Part shown: in pieces, positions 1 to 9,649 of the stretch | How positions within the stretch are numbered: position 1 is the first letter of the stretch | Layout: each line of letters begins with the position of its first letter | Position numbers and translations under genes: made by a program | From: Pseudoneurospora amorphoporcata | Lineage: Eukaryota; Ascomycota; Sordariomycetes; Sordariales; Sordariaceae | Direction: 5' to 3' | DNA length: 42,468 bases | Assembly (NCBI GenBank): GCA_033297205.1 | Contig: MU859305.1 | Span: 1 to 42,468, forward strand | Notes under the pieces: model-generated | What the model saw: the letters and a program-made list of their open reading frames with translations, nothing else | Databases searched by the model: none | Told to the model about the DNA's origin: nothing

Positions 1-1350
1 AAGGACAGGAAACGGGTCTTTTAATCACGTGGTAGGGTCAAAAAACTGAACCACCAGCTCCCATATCCATATCGTTCGGACGGAGGCATTACGGTAAGTA
101 GGGAGGCGGCGCTAAAAAGATGAATATAATTGGGCGGATTACGAGAAAAGTTGACCGTCCCGACACTGCGGCTGGATCTTTTACACGGGTAACACCATGA
201 TTGCACTCGGTCAGAAGACCATTCCTGATTGGTTCCTAGTACTCCTCGGCCCAGTTATGTGTATGTAGATGAGAGCGTGGCAAGGAAATCACTCGCTCTT
301 GTCTTGTTGGATCACGGTTTGGTAATCCACTACGACAAACTGATCACGATCGACCTCCTTCATATACCTGCCTTAACCTACCTCCTTCATCTGCCTGTAT
401 TAGCCCACCTCTTCACTTCCATCCTGGCATGTTATAACCATGGTGGTTGGCTTGCAACACACTGCCGGCGCAGCCGCCAACACCTTTGTAGACGAGTAGA
501 TTGGCTGAGAGAGCTGTATGCTAGGGCTGCGAAACAGGGTGACGGCGGCGTTGAGAGTGATAAGGTAACTACAGCTCTAAGGATCAGAAGCGGGCAGCTA
601 GGGTGTGATGGCTTTAAGCCTGGGTGGGGGCCCGTGTCAGCACCCCCGCCCCCTGGCATACTTGCATGGGGCTTGGCTCGAAGCGAGGCTGGAAGCCTTA
701 ATATTAAAACAAACGCTACCCAAACTGAACCCTCTAATTGCCTTTTTGGCATGTCCTCCATTGCAACATCAAAGCTGCATTTAATCCTTGAAAGATGAAC
801 GTTAATATGGCACGCTAACATTAGGCTTGATGCCAGGTGCGGCGCTACAAAGATCCCTCTACCTTTCCGCCGCTAGAGGGTGTGTAATCTATTAGGCGTT
901 ATTCCCCTATCTTTATCTCTTTTCTATTATTACTGGCGTCCTTCCGGACCATCGTTTCCAGTTTAATAGCAACTAGTTAGGGTAAACAATTATACTAGAC
1001 TAAACTAGGAGATAGTGACCGAATGAGCCTCAAGGGAACGGGGATATCCCAAAAAGACTCTTCTAGCGTTACGCCGGTCATATTCCGGAGTACTAGCCGA
1101 CAATAAACAGCTCTAGTAATATATGTCCTAAATCCGAGGGGAAATATATGGCGTGCGGCCAAATTTCCCCTGGTATCTCGCACGGAAGTCCTTACAACTA
1201 TAATAAGCGTCGTAATACTAAACGGCTACTACCTAGAGGAGGGAGGTGGGTATTAGCTAAATATTTAGTATTTATATAAGTTCGTCAGGCAAGGCAGAAT
1301 ACGAGCCTGTCTACCTCGTTAATAAGATAGAAAGAGGAAGAGCAAGTTAG

Positions 1351-1415
1351 AGGAAGAGGGAGGAAGAGGGAGGAAGAGGGAGGAAGAGGGAGGAAGAGGG
1401 AGGAAGAGGGAGGGA
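1351..1415. repeat. 10-bp purine minisatellite (AGGAAGAGGG, six units)
   Basis: Six perfect tandem units AGGAAGAGGG run from 1351 to 1410, followed by a partial unit. The equivalent place in copy B (about 25211-25242) has only about three units, so the array length differs between the two copies of the host repeat. Confidence 0.95.
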
Positions 1416-2223
1416 GAGTCTTCTTATACCTTAACGCTACCTAAGGAAGAGGGAGGAAAAGGGGGGAAGAAGATAGGGGGTTGCGGATAGAGGCATAAGA
1501 ATAGACGGAGAGAGACAGAAAAGAGGCTTTTGTAGCGTAATAAACCCTTGTTATTATCAGTAACTACAAATGAAGACCAGTTTAAGGCCAATTAGCGTTC
1601 CAAATCGAGAGCCTTCCCCGAGCTGGTTATAGGTGATTGCAGGGTAAATTGCCGGAGAAGGTGTCTTCCGGATGAAAAAGAAAGGAGAGAGAAACCTAGA
1701 TCATCTAGACAAGGCAGCAGGATGCTTATCGTCAAATCCATATCCCAAATTATTTCGGCGCTAATACAACTTATTCTTCATATCTCTCCCGACAGCGCAA
1801 CCATCCAATATCTGCAGCGTCTGCATAACAACCGCCGCAAATAATAGTAGTGGCACGGTATGGATAACCGAAAGGGCTTTTTACATGCTAATCCACTATG
1901 GTCGAAGACGTTGTACTTCATCTAAGATGGAGCGATAGGTGAAGAGAGTTTCTTTACGGATTGTATTTCAAGATAAAAGTTGAGGATATCCCCCGATTTT
2001 TGTTTGCCTTATTCACGCATTTACGTCCTATCCTTATATTATTAGACTTGGACATGACAGTTGTCAACTCTTCAAGACCCTCATAGGAACGGACATCACA
2101 CCACTCCACGCACACTCGTTCTCCTCTTCCGACTTCTGGACCCGAGTCGAAAGATTCTTTGACATTTTAGAAACGAAGCCATATACACGACATCGAAGAG
2201 ACCTAAATTCAGCACCAGCCTCA

Positions 2224-2664
2224 ATGGATTATACTAACCCCGTTTACCTATCTCATCCGCAAACCGAAAAGGACTTTCTGGCTCAATACTACGCCAGGCT
2301 CTCCTTAGCGGACACGGATGCGGACAAAAAATCTCCCATTCCTGCAACTGCCCCTTCCACTGTCACGGTTACACCTGAAGCGCCAGCCCAGCAATCCCAG
2401 ATTGTCACAGAGACCACGGGCACGGGAGCCATAGGCCTCACTATTACCACAGTTATGGGCATTGCGGGCACATCCACGCGCACTATAACCGGACCGGACG
2501 GAACCGTCCTCGTCCCACCTCCCATCCCCGCCCACCCCGGCTGTAAACTCTCTCCGCAAATGGCCAAAACGGTGAAAGACTATGCGATCGAGCATTGTTG
2601 CGACTACATGAAGGCCAAGAATCTGCTCAGAGACAAGGTAAGCAAACGAGCAGCAAAAAGTTAG
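2224..2664 (+). CDS. Small ORF of the 2.6-kb repeat, copy A (3' truncated)
   Basis: Open frame starting MDYTNPVYLSHPQ, rich in Thr/Pro/Ser in the middle and ending in a helix-like stretch with a Cys-Cys pair (EHCCDYMKAKNLL). I recognise no domain. A consensus donor (GTAAGC) follows codon 138 at 2638, at the same place as GTAAGT in copy B, where an acceptor leads to an acidic second exon. Here the sequence after the donor switches to an ankyrin fragment, so the second exon is missing and the listed stop lies in intron sequence. Unlike copy B, the first exon has no stop. Its preservation in two diverged copies suggests it was once coding. Whether this truncated copy is expressed cannot be told. 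Confidence 0.45.
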   Translation: MDYTNPVYLSHPQTEKDFLAQYYARLSLADTDADKKSPIPATAPSTVTVTPEAPAQQSQIVTETTGTGAIGLTITTVMGIAGTSTRTITGPDGTVLVPPPIPAHPGCKLSPQMAKTVKDYAIEHCCDYMKAKNLLRDKVSKRAAKS

Positions 2665-2683
2665 ATGAGGAATTGGAAATAAC

Positions 2684-3330
2684 AATAGTAAATCAACTTA
2701 TTAAGGATAAGGGCCAATGGACGCTTCTATACTTGGCGGTAAGAAACGGGCATAAGACGGTCGTAAAAATTGCTTCTCGATACCGGCAAGGTCAACTTGC
2801 ATAGGGAAGAACTATGGACGGCGCTGTGGTTTGCGGCGCAAAAAGACTATAAAGCGATCGTTAAGATGCTTTCCGATACTGGCAAGGTTGACGTAGGTGC
2901 TAAGGACGAAAATGGACAGATAGCGCTGTATCGAGCGGCGATAACTGAGCATGAGGTAGTCGTTCAGCTACTTCTCGATACTAGCAAGGTTGACGCAGAT
3001 CCTAAAGATGAGAATAGAGAGACAGCGTTGTATAGGGCGGCGAAGTATGGGCATGAGGCGGTTGTTAAGCTACTCAGGCATTGTCCCTAGTTCACTCAAC
3101 CTCAGTGGCCTACACGAATTGTTGATTGCCGCCAACAAATACGACAACACGGATGTTTTGAAATCCTGGTGTACACAAGGGGTTGACAAACCAAGGTGGA
3201 AGTGGAAGGGGGCGGACGTAGTCAAGTCTTTGTATGGTGCATGTGGAATGGATTAGCTCAAGGTTTGGGAGATTCAGTCTACCGATATCAACAAGTTTAA
3301 GTCCTGGATAGAAGAAGCCTCAGGATAGCA
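2684..3330 (+). pseudogene. Ankyrin-repeat fragment, C-terminal part of a decayed gene
   Basis: Reading the plus strand gives about four ankyrin-type units with the motif LLLDTGKV followed by ENGQ.AL.RAA..GHE.VV, the usual ANK pattern of fungal NLR and HET-associated proteins. The frame breaks near 2770, where one extra base in an A-run turns the expected VVK-LLLDTG into another frame, and again near 3075-3090. After the last unit comes about 55 residues of unrecognised sequence (from NLSGLHELLIAANKYD), ending at a TAG at 3254-3256; the same frame stays sensible for about 20 more codons. No start codon or upstream effector/NACHT part is present because copy A of the 2.6-kb repeat abuts it. 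Probably a truncated, inactive remnant. Confidence 0.6.
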
Positions 3331-4189
3331 CTTCAAATAGTTTCGTTAGGACAAGATACACGTATAAAATTTTACTTTAATCTTTATAGCTCAACCTACT
3401 TGAGTCCAGTTAATCTTCTCCTCCCCATCCGGGTGAAAATGTAATTGTATATCTGTTATATATAACACAAACTCACATGCATACGCATACATAACAAAAA
3501 CATATACTAACAAAGGAACCCTAAAAAGCAGATGAAGGAAGGGGGGGAAAAAACCCGAAAACCAACAAAAGAAGAAAAGAAAAGAATCGAAAATAAGGAG
3601 AGAAAAGGTTAGACGACAAGCGGCCGCGGAGGTCGGTTACGGTAATGCCTGAAGAAATAATGAGAGGCTGCTGAGGAATTGAGAAAGGGGAGGGAACGCA
3701 CCGGCAACGGGGCACATGGAAGGAGGAACAGCCTAGATGACAGTCCTAGTGGTAGCACCTGCGCCGACCACAGCCAGGAGTCAGCCATAGCCGAGGTAAA
3801 GATGCAGCAAAGAGGGCAGCAGAGGACCTTAAGAGTCATTAGTACAAGACGGAAGGAGGTGGATGAGCGCAATATGCTTACCGGCCGGAGCCACTGGGGG
3901 TGAGGCACTCTAGGTGGTTGTAATCATCATTGTTCAAAGTAAGGGTGAAAGTTGACGGAGGAAGGAGAAGAAGGACGGGGGCAGAGCAAAGGTGGAAGAG
4001 TTGTTATATTCCAGGAGACCTCGTGCTTGCCGGCCGGATTGTCAAAATTCTTAGTAGAGCTTCGAGTGTGTGGAAGACACGGGATGGTAAACGACCTGTG
4101 AGGAATGGTCTCTATGCGTAACAGCGAACCTAACAGCGTCCGCAAACCGGCCGCATAGGTTACTAAGTCCGTATGTCCTCCGTATGGTC
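3331..4189. other. Intergenic, no gene recognised
   Basis: AT-rich around 3360-3600, then purine-rich sequence to about 4000. The short open frames on both strands show no recognisable motif and overlap one another. I see no coding sequence here. Confidence 0.6.
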
Positions 4190-6040
4190 TTAGATCCCAA
4201 AATGAACATATGGGACCCAATGTAGTGGCGCATCCTCGTATAACTCCACCGCTCTCAAATCTTTCGTCGTACCTTGACTTGAACGTGTATGTTCCGTATC
4301 CATTGGAACACTTTTGTTTCGCAGGGCCGCCATCCGATTAGCTGCTCTGGTTTCATTTTCCAAAAGCCATGCCTTACGAAGCTTTATGCTTACGCGGTGA
4401 AGACCTTCACTGACAGAGTCGTCGGTCATCTTTTGGTCTTGCATCCACTTATATATTCCGGTTGCAGCGTCCACACATAACGCATCATTTACCTCCCACA
4501 GGGTCCCAATAACGTGCCGGAACCCAGCAATCTGATATGCGGCAACCAGATGAAGGGCCTCATCCATAAGCTTATCGTGCTTAACTTGTCCGGTTCCGCA
4601 AGCAGAGAGGTAAGCAAGAAATGGCATACGACTCTGAAGGTTTGTCTCGAACAGGCTTGCTACTGTTAAAGGTCCGTCCTTTAGAAGCAAAGAGCTTTTC
4701 GATGGGTCCGACTGGTTAGTTGAGCCGTAACCAGCGAAATGAAAAATGTCGCAGTCTTTTAAAGCAGCCATAACATCCTTTTGAAAGGGAAGAAGTGTTA
4801 GTACTTGCAGCTGCATAGAGCCACAAATCCGCTTTAGTTCTTTGATTTCCTGTGACACAAACGCAAGATCCGCTAGGCCTGAGGTTTTTTCTATACCAAT
4901 CAAGACAGCTTTTCCTGATCCTCGTTCAGCCAAAAGAGTGGAATGTTTCTGGCGGCTTTGTACGAGCGCCTTAACAGGAACTGTAGGATGAAATAACCCG
5001 GTCTAGGACAGTATTAGAGCCGTCAGAATGATACCCGGCCGCGTGGATAGGAAATCTGGCGAGAGGTCCGGTAGGGATCCACCATATCCGAGGTCCAACG
5101 CCATTAGGCTTCTGAGTGAATCCTAGCGCGTCAAGGACTGGCTTCGCGATTGTATCCCATAGCCACTCTAGTAATTGTGCGTCTAGATTCACTAGAGCTT
5201 TTGCACGAGCTTCGATATCATTCCTCTTTAGATCAGGGAGTGGTACGGATTTGAGCCCATGTTCCTCGATTATCAACGTATCACACCGGTAGTTGCTAAC
5301 GTTGATAGTAACGATCGGTCCCGAGATGGCGGCGGCTTTTAGTTCGTCCTCGGTCGGGCCCATAAGAAACCGATCGAAGCCAGGCAAACGCCGGATATCA
5401 TCAATCAGTTCCTCTAGTTTCTGGCCTGCATCGTAACGTTGGTTGACTTGATTTGGTACCACGGTCGGCATTATAAATTGGTCGACTTCGGAGGTTGGAG
5501 TATTAAATTAATCTCGGAGCTTAATATATTATTCTGCCAACTGAGGATGTTTTTAGTGAAGGTTGGAGATATCAGTGCGCATCTCGCGTAGGGAACCTAT
5601 GATGACTCCGCGGCCAAGTTCAAGTAGTTGCATTGCTTTATATGGTGTTTTTCCTACCATCAAGACGACTGCAGCAGCATCAGAAGCAAGGCCACTGACT
5701 TTAGTAAGTAGGTATTGCTTATCCGAATTCTCAAGAGAACGAGGTGTGAGCAAAGGAATGAGAGATACTGCAGTAGAAGCGACTTCGTCGGCTAATTCCC
5801 AGTGTTTGGTTTTAAGAGGTAATTGAAGTAGCTTCATAGCAGGCCTTAACCGATCGAGAATCGCGGACGAAGAATGGACGACGGCTTCTTTAAAGTGTTG
5901 GATAGCTAGCTCCAGATCGGCTACGGCTCCTGTTCTCTGGTATCTGTCACGGTATCCAAGCCCGAGTGAGTGGAGTCGATGTGTCCGGTCTGGATGGTCC
6001 TCTGGTGTTGCCTCAAGAGCTTCTATAAGATGGATCACGA
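4190..6040 (-). pseudogene. TPR-CHAT (caspase-like) protein, decayed
   Basis: Reads on the minus strand from about 6040 to 4190. The N-terminal piece is a fungal TPR unit (ATPEDHPDR, then GYRDRYQRTGAVADLELAI), then a helical linker (LELGRGVIIGSLREMRTDIS), then the CHAT domain. In CHAT, a clan CD caspase-like protease fold, catalysis needs the second His of the HFxxHG motif and the Cys of SACxTG. Here the Cys is kept (SACGTG, codon 4598-4600), but the His position is Tyr (HFAGYG, codon 4727-4729). Three in-frame TAA codons (5553-5555, 5529-5531, 5508-5510) interrupt one continuous frame between the linker and CHAT, and a one-base frameshift lies near 4975. The N-terminal TPR array is cut off at about 6040 by unrelated hairpin-rich sequence. 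Not functional as a protease. Family assignment is firm; the original effector role is unknown. Confidence 0.82.
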
Positions 6041-6059
6041 AAATGATGGGAATGATGAT

Positions 6060-6125
6060 ATTGAGGGATCCAGCTATCTGAAGCTGGAGGGGATCACCAG
6101 CTATATAGAGCTGGTGATACAAAGA
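6060..6125. repeat. Two adjacent perfect hairpins
   Basis: TCCAGCT/AGCTGGA at 6069-6075 and 6082-6088 (7-bp stem, 6-nt loop), then ATCACCAGCT/AGCTGGTGAT at 6093-6102 and 6109-6118 (10-bp stem, 6-nt loop). They lie just where the TPR homology of the CHAT pseudogene stops, so they probably belong to an inserted element. Confidence 0.75.
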
Positions 6126-6239
6126 GGAGAAAGGTCTGCAAAGGAGGGGATTCTGGGAGGTGCCAGATCCGCTGTCAAAGAAGGGGTGTAAGGCAAAGAG
6201 CCCTGCAGCGCAAAGGACTAGCGGTCTGTGCAGCAAACG

Positions 6240-6440
6240 CCCAGAATCTTCTCACACCTTTTCTTCGTTGTGGTTGAGGAACCCTAACCCTAGTTCTGGC
6301 TGAGCCAGCTCTAGGATTAGGGTTAGGGTTCTGACCGCTATATCTAAAAACACACGAGAAAAGAACGAGCAAACGTCATTTCTCAGCCAGGAACGGGAAC
6401 CTGTCCCAACTTTTCTCTTGTGCCTACGTATGAATAACCT
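6240..6440 (-). repeat. Telomere-like palindromic repeat, copy 1
   Basis: The core 6279-6331 is an inverted repeat whose outer arms read AACCCTAACCCTA and TAGGGTTAGGGTT, that is, two units of the TTAGGG telomere motif in each arm, around a CTGGCTGAGCCAG centre. The flank to 6430, read on the minus strand, matches the flanks of copies 2 and 3 (shared CACAAGAGAAAAGTTGG... segment). This copy lies in the opposite orientation to the other three. Confidence 0.8.
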
Positions 6441-6745
6441 TTCCCAGTAGCACTGCTCTCCCAAGTTAGGCCCGGCCGCTGATGGAAGCCATCACTAATG
6501 GTCTCCTTAACCGATAAGACATATTCTCTGCGTTGAAGGAGTGTTTGACTAGCAAGAACATAATACTGTCGTGGAAACTCGTTGCTTAAGCCCTTGCCGA
6601 CACCTATGGTAATCGTATCACCAGCAATACCGTGTTTGTTTTCTAGAAATTAGGCTAGATTGTTTCGCTATATAACCCGCTGCCTAGTCCAAGGCTTGAT
6701 AATAACTCATGATCGGTACCAAAAGAGCAAGGATACTTGGCTTTA

Positions 6746-7258
6746 TGTCACAGGTTGACATTGGCTATATAGTGTGCACTACGAGTTCTGCCTTGCAAGC
6801 AGAACACCGTCTACCTTTTGGTAGTTTGGCGTTGTCGGGACATGTGCACTCCTGCCCTGTCATAGTATGTTCTGCTTAACAATGGGACGTCGTGGGTTCA
6901 ATTCCCCGATGTGGCATGTCGTAGAGCGGTTTTTGGCGTGCGACTCCGAGGATAGGAGGCACAGGAAAACATTGCTAACGCTGAGACCGGCATGTCAACG
7001 GCTACCCCCATTGCAAACCTCGAGTTTGGGTAGTGCTATATAGTCATCGCACGGCGATAAATCCTTCGCGACATTGTTGCCTCCGTTGGGGGACGGAGCC
7101 TTATCTTGATATCTCCGATATCGCTTTAAGGGAAGGTAGTGTCACAGGTTGACATTGGCTATATAGTGTGCACTACGAGTTCTGCCTTGCAAGCAGAACA
7201 CCGTCTACCTTTTGGTAGTTTGGCGTTGTCGGGACATGTGCACTCCTGCCCTGTCATA
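6746..7258 (+). mobile_element. Miniature LTR element (TRIM-like), 513 bp
   Basis: Two identical 119-bp direct repeats (6746-6864 and 7140-7258) flank a 275-bp internal region. Each begins TGTCACAGG and ends CCTGTCATA. The whole is bracketed by a perfect 5-bp direct repeat CTTTA (6741-6745 and 7259-7263), a target-site duplication of LTR-retrotransposon size. A purine tract (AAGGGAAGG) lies just before the right repeat, where a polypurine tract should be. The internal region has no open frame; near its left end is a tRNA T-arm-like GTGGGTTCAATTCCC. The ends finish in TA rather than the usual CA. Identity of the terminal repeats in an otherwise RIP-eroded region points to recent insertion, and the repeats are shorter than RIP normally attacks. 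Confidence 0.88.
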
Positions 7259-7506
7259 CTTTAGTTCGGCGGAAAGCATGGAAGGGTGAAAGATTGATAG
7301 TTATAACGTAGGATTATTCGATATCATTCAAACAGTTTGTTCCTGATCTTTGTTCGCAGTGCTGATTTGCGTGTTCAGGATCCGAGTCCCGCTATCTGTA
7401 CCACGAGGGACTTGATTAAGAACAAAAACTAGCAGAAAAAAATAATAATACAGCTACGGTTGATACTGCTTATTTTGAACGTAACGTCCAGCCTTATAAG
7501 ACTACC

Positions 7507-7779
7507 CTATATACTATCCTCGGGCTGAATGGGTGTCAGAAACTTAACGAGGTCTTCGTTGGATAGGTTTTGCAGTTCGCCAAGCTGTCTCCTTTGGAAC
7601 AATCTTTCTCTGAACTCTCCTTCATCCCAAAGAGAGAGTAGAAACTCATTGCCCACCTCACTCAACAACATTAGGCTTTCATACCGAGCAATGGTGGCAC
7701 GGAAGGTCTCGAGGCCTTTGTTCGAAAACCTCGTCAAAGCTCTAAAACCATACATATTACCAAGAGAGGGTGTCTGCAA
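7507..7779 (-). CDS. Uncharacterised ORF fragment
   Basis: A 90-codon minus-strand frame with protein-like composition: ARYESLMLLSEVGNEFLLSL, then RRQLGELQNLSNEDLVKFL, ending PIQPEDSI. Alternating Leu and charged residues suggest helices. I do not recognise the family. The frame upstream is closed by a TAG a few codons before the first plausible residues, so if it was a gene it is probably a 3' fragment of something larger. Confidence 0.3.
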   Translation of the reverse strand: MQTPSLGNMYGFRALTRFSNKGLETFRATIARYESLMLLSEVGNEFLLSLWDEGEFRERLFQRRQLGELQNLSNEDLVKFLTPIQPEDSI

Positions 7780-7789
7780 GTTGTGCTAA

Positions 7790-9135
7790 GGAAAGGCATC
7801 CTCTCCAGCTCACGCCTGATGATTTGACTGGACTACAGTTTGGCGTATCTCATTCATCTAGACAGACGTCTTGCCCGTTTTTCGCAATAGGAATGACAAC
7901 ATCATTGCCCTCTGTTCGATCTGGATAGATGTAACGTACAACTCCGTGCCTAGTGCCAGCTATCATCTTCTCTACTTTTTAATTAAAAACAAACCAAAGA
8001 CATAGTGGGAACAAGAAGAAGGTGCAAAATTAGGTAAAGCATACGTGCGAGAGCCTCAGATGGGCGGCGCTAAAAAGATGAATATAATTGGGCGGATTAC
8101 GAGAAAAGTTGACCGTCTGTGACGAACGGCAGTCTGATATGCCTAAATGAGATAGCTGAAGGTAGTAAACTATCAGGTGCAGTTCGGTGAAGCCTAAGGT
8201 TCACAACAAGTATAGTATCGTTATACGAGTCTCCGATGACGATGGTCTATTGACTACTGTCGAACTATCTCGCTAGCTAGGTTCTCCGGGAGTCTTCTTA
8301 TATCTTTGCCATCGACTAGGACTCGAGTGTCCTTCGACTCTCGATGGTATCCGGCTCACCTGGAGGGTCTAGCTCACGTCGTGAGCCCTCCTAGCTCGTG
8401 AGCCCTCTAGTCTCCTGTCTTACTGGCCTCTATGGTTACACCGCCCCGCCTCTGCGTGGCTGTTGTGCTTCGGTTACTTATATCCTTTTGCAGGAACATG
8501 GCCTGGTTAGCGTAGTGGTCTGCCACCGCCGTAACACTTAACCGAAGCTAAAAGGATCTAGGTTCGAACCCTGGAGTTGGAAAAACTGACAAGTTTTTCG
8601 GATATCCTTATATAGGTTCCCTTTTACGGATATGCACACGATGCGGTCGTATGGATGCTCTGCCGTCGCTTAATTGAGAGCTCCCGTTCGAAAGTTCGAT
8701 TGGCTCCTAGGAACCGTCGCTGGCTGGCACGGTGTCCCGAGGGGGTCGAGGTTCGGGGCGAACCTCTCAATGTAAGGAAGGGAATGTCACGGAATGCACT
8801 CGGGTGCCTCTTTCAGGACAACTATATAAGACTACTTGAGCAACCGAATTGCCAGCTTCGGTTACTTGTATCCTTTTGGAACATAGCCTAGGGGTGTAGT
8901 GGTCCGCCAGCGCCGTGACAATTTATCCTTTTTACGGTATTCTCTCAAACCTTACTAAGATGTAAAAAAAGTTCATCTAACTCTATATTCGCTAATTATA
9001 GACTTCGTAAAAATAAGATTTCTAAAATTTGCAAAAAGAGACAAACTGAGTGAAGAGAACTCCAATTCCTTATGAAAAGAAGTCAACATTCTCGATTCCT
9101 CAGCCCGTATTCGCAAACCTCACCTGTCTTTTGAC
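7790..9135. repeat. Repeat debris: nested fragments of LTR-type and 2.6-kb elements
   Basis: No gene recognised. 8066-8117 is a perfect fragment of the 2.6-kb repeat (same as about 107-157). It is followed at once by TGTGACGAACGGCAG, matching the start of a repeat at 37557-37630, and 8410-8460 matches, inverted, the right end of the window (42400-42468). The boundary motif CCGCCGTAACA at about 8526-8536 recurs as GCGCCGTGACA near 8914, each preceded by the same CGGTTACTT.TATCCTTTTG segment. Near 8550-8575 a T-arm-like CTAGGTTCGAACCCTGG with a 5-bp stem and 7-nt loop suggests a tRNA-derived piece, but the rest does not fold into a tRNA. Exact element ends are uncertain. Confidence 0.55.
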
Positions 9136-9138
9136 CCA

Positions 9139-9260
9139 TGCATTCCACCCTTCCTTCCAATAATACGAGCCATCAGACTAGCAAACCGAGCAAGGAAAGG
9201 AAACCGTCCTGCCAGGCGTGTAGGTCGATACCGAAGTGCAGGGACTTAGCTTGCACCCTT
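9139..9260 (+). pseudogene. Possible decayed Zn(II)2Cys6 zinc-cluster start
   Basis: From an ATG at 9139 the plus strand reads a Ser/Lys-rich leader, then KPSCQACRSIPKCRDLACTL and a TGA. The spacing C-x2-C-x5-C-x4-C is close to, but one residue short of, the fungal zinc-cluster pattern C-x2-C-x6-C-x5+-C-x2-C. No continuing transcription-factor body is visible downstream before the DUF7580-like gene. Weak call; chance resemblance is possible. Confidence 0.25.
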
Positions 9261-9649
9261 TGAGCTGGACCAAGGTGCGGTACGAGTGCTTGACGACGTG
9301 TTCGCACGGGTAGGTGACTTCTCCTTCGAGCCAGATGGCGCACATTGTTGGTTTGGACTGGAGGTTCTGGAAGGGGGTAGTTTTTGGGGCGGCTTTCTTG
9401 TTCTCCTTTTCCGTGACACTGGTAGAAAAAGGGGAGGGATCCGTGGTATGGGGGGCTCACGAGTTAAGGTAAGGGGTACTGCAGATATATCCGCGGATGA
9501 TCGGTGTCTGATTTCCGTCCTGACCCCTTCGTGTTTGACAAAATGCTCGTCACCGCTTGCTTGATCCTTCGGCCCCATCACTTGTTGCAGGCTTGTGACT
9601 TTAGTCTAATTTACCAAGTGCCTTGTGAAGTTCCAACCGTTATGTGCCA

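Larger units (their letters stand above)
1..2683 (+). repeat. 2.6-kb interspersed repeat, copy A
   Basis: This stretch aligns almost end to end with 24158-26535 (copy B). Copy B lacks about 300 bp corresponding to roughly 205-500 here. Differences are mostly transitions; copy A carries T or A at many sites where copy B keeps C or G, for example around 980-1020 and 790-830. That is what RIP-type mutation of duplicated DNA produces. The first 600 bp also match, inverted, the left arm of the palindrome at 23510-24110. The only open frame of note is the small ORF at its right end. No transposase or reverse transcriptase is visible, so the class of element is unknown. Confidence 0.8.

Noticed and set aside
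229..821. Overlapping open frames on both strands at the left end
   Set aside because: They lie in a dispersed repeat, are interrupted in copy B and the inverted arm, and show no motif.
1351..1415. CRISPR-like direct repeats
   Set aside because: It is a continuous purine minisatellite without spacers; no array of spaced repeats was found anywhere in the window.
6281..6331. Internal telomere from chromosome fusion
   Set aside because: Only two TTAGGG units per arm and the same palindrome occurs four times with shared flanks, so it is a dispersed repeat and not a unique fusion point.
8497..8590. Possible tRNA gene
   Set aside because: The T-arm is convincing (5-bp stem, 7-nt loop) and a D-arm-like segment exists, but acceptor strands do not pair and no anticodon arm forms; kept only as a tRNA-like piece of a repeat.
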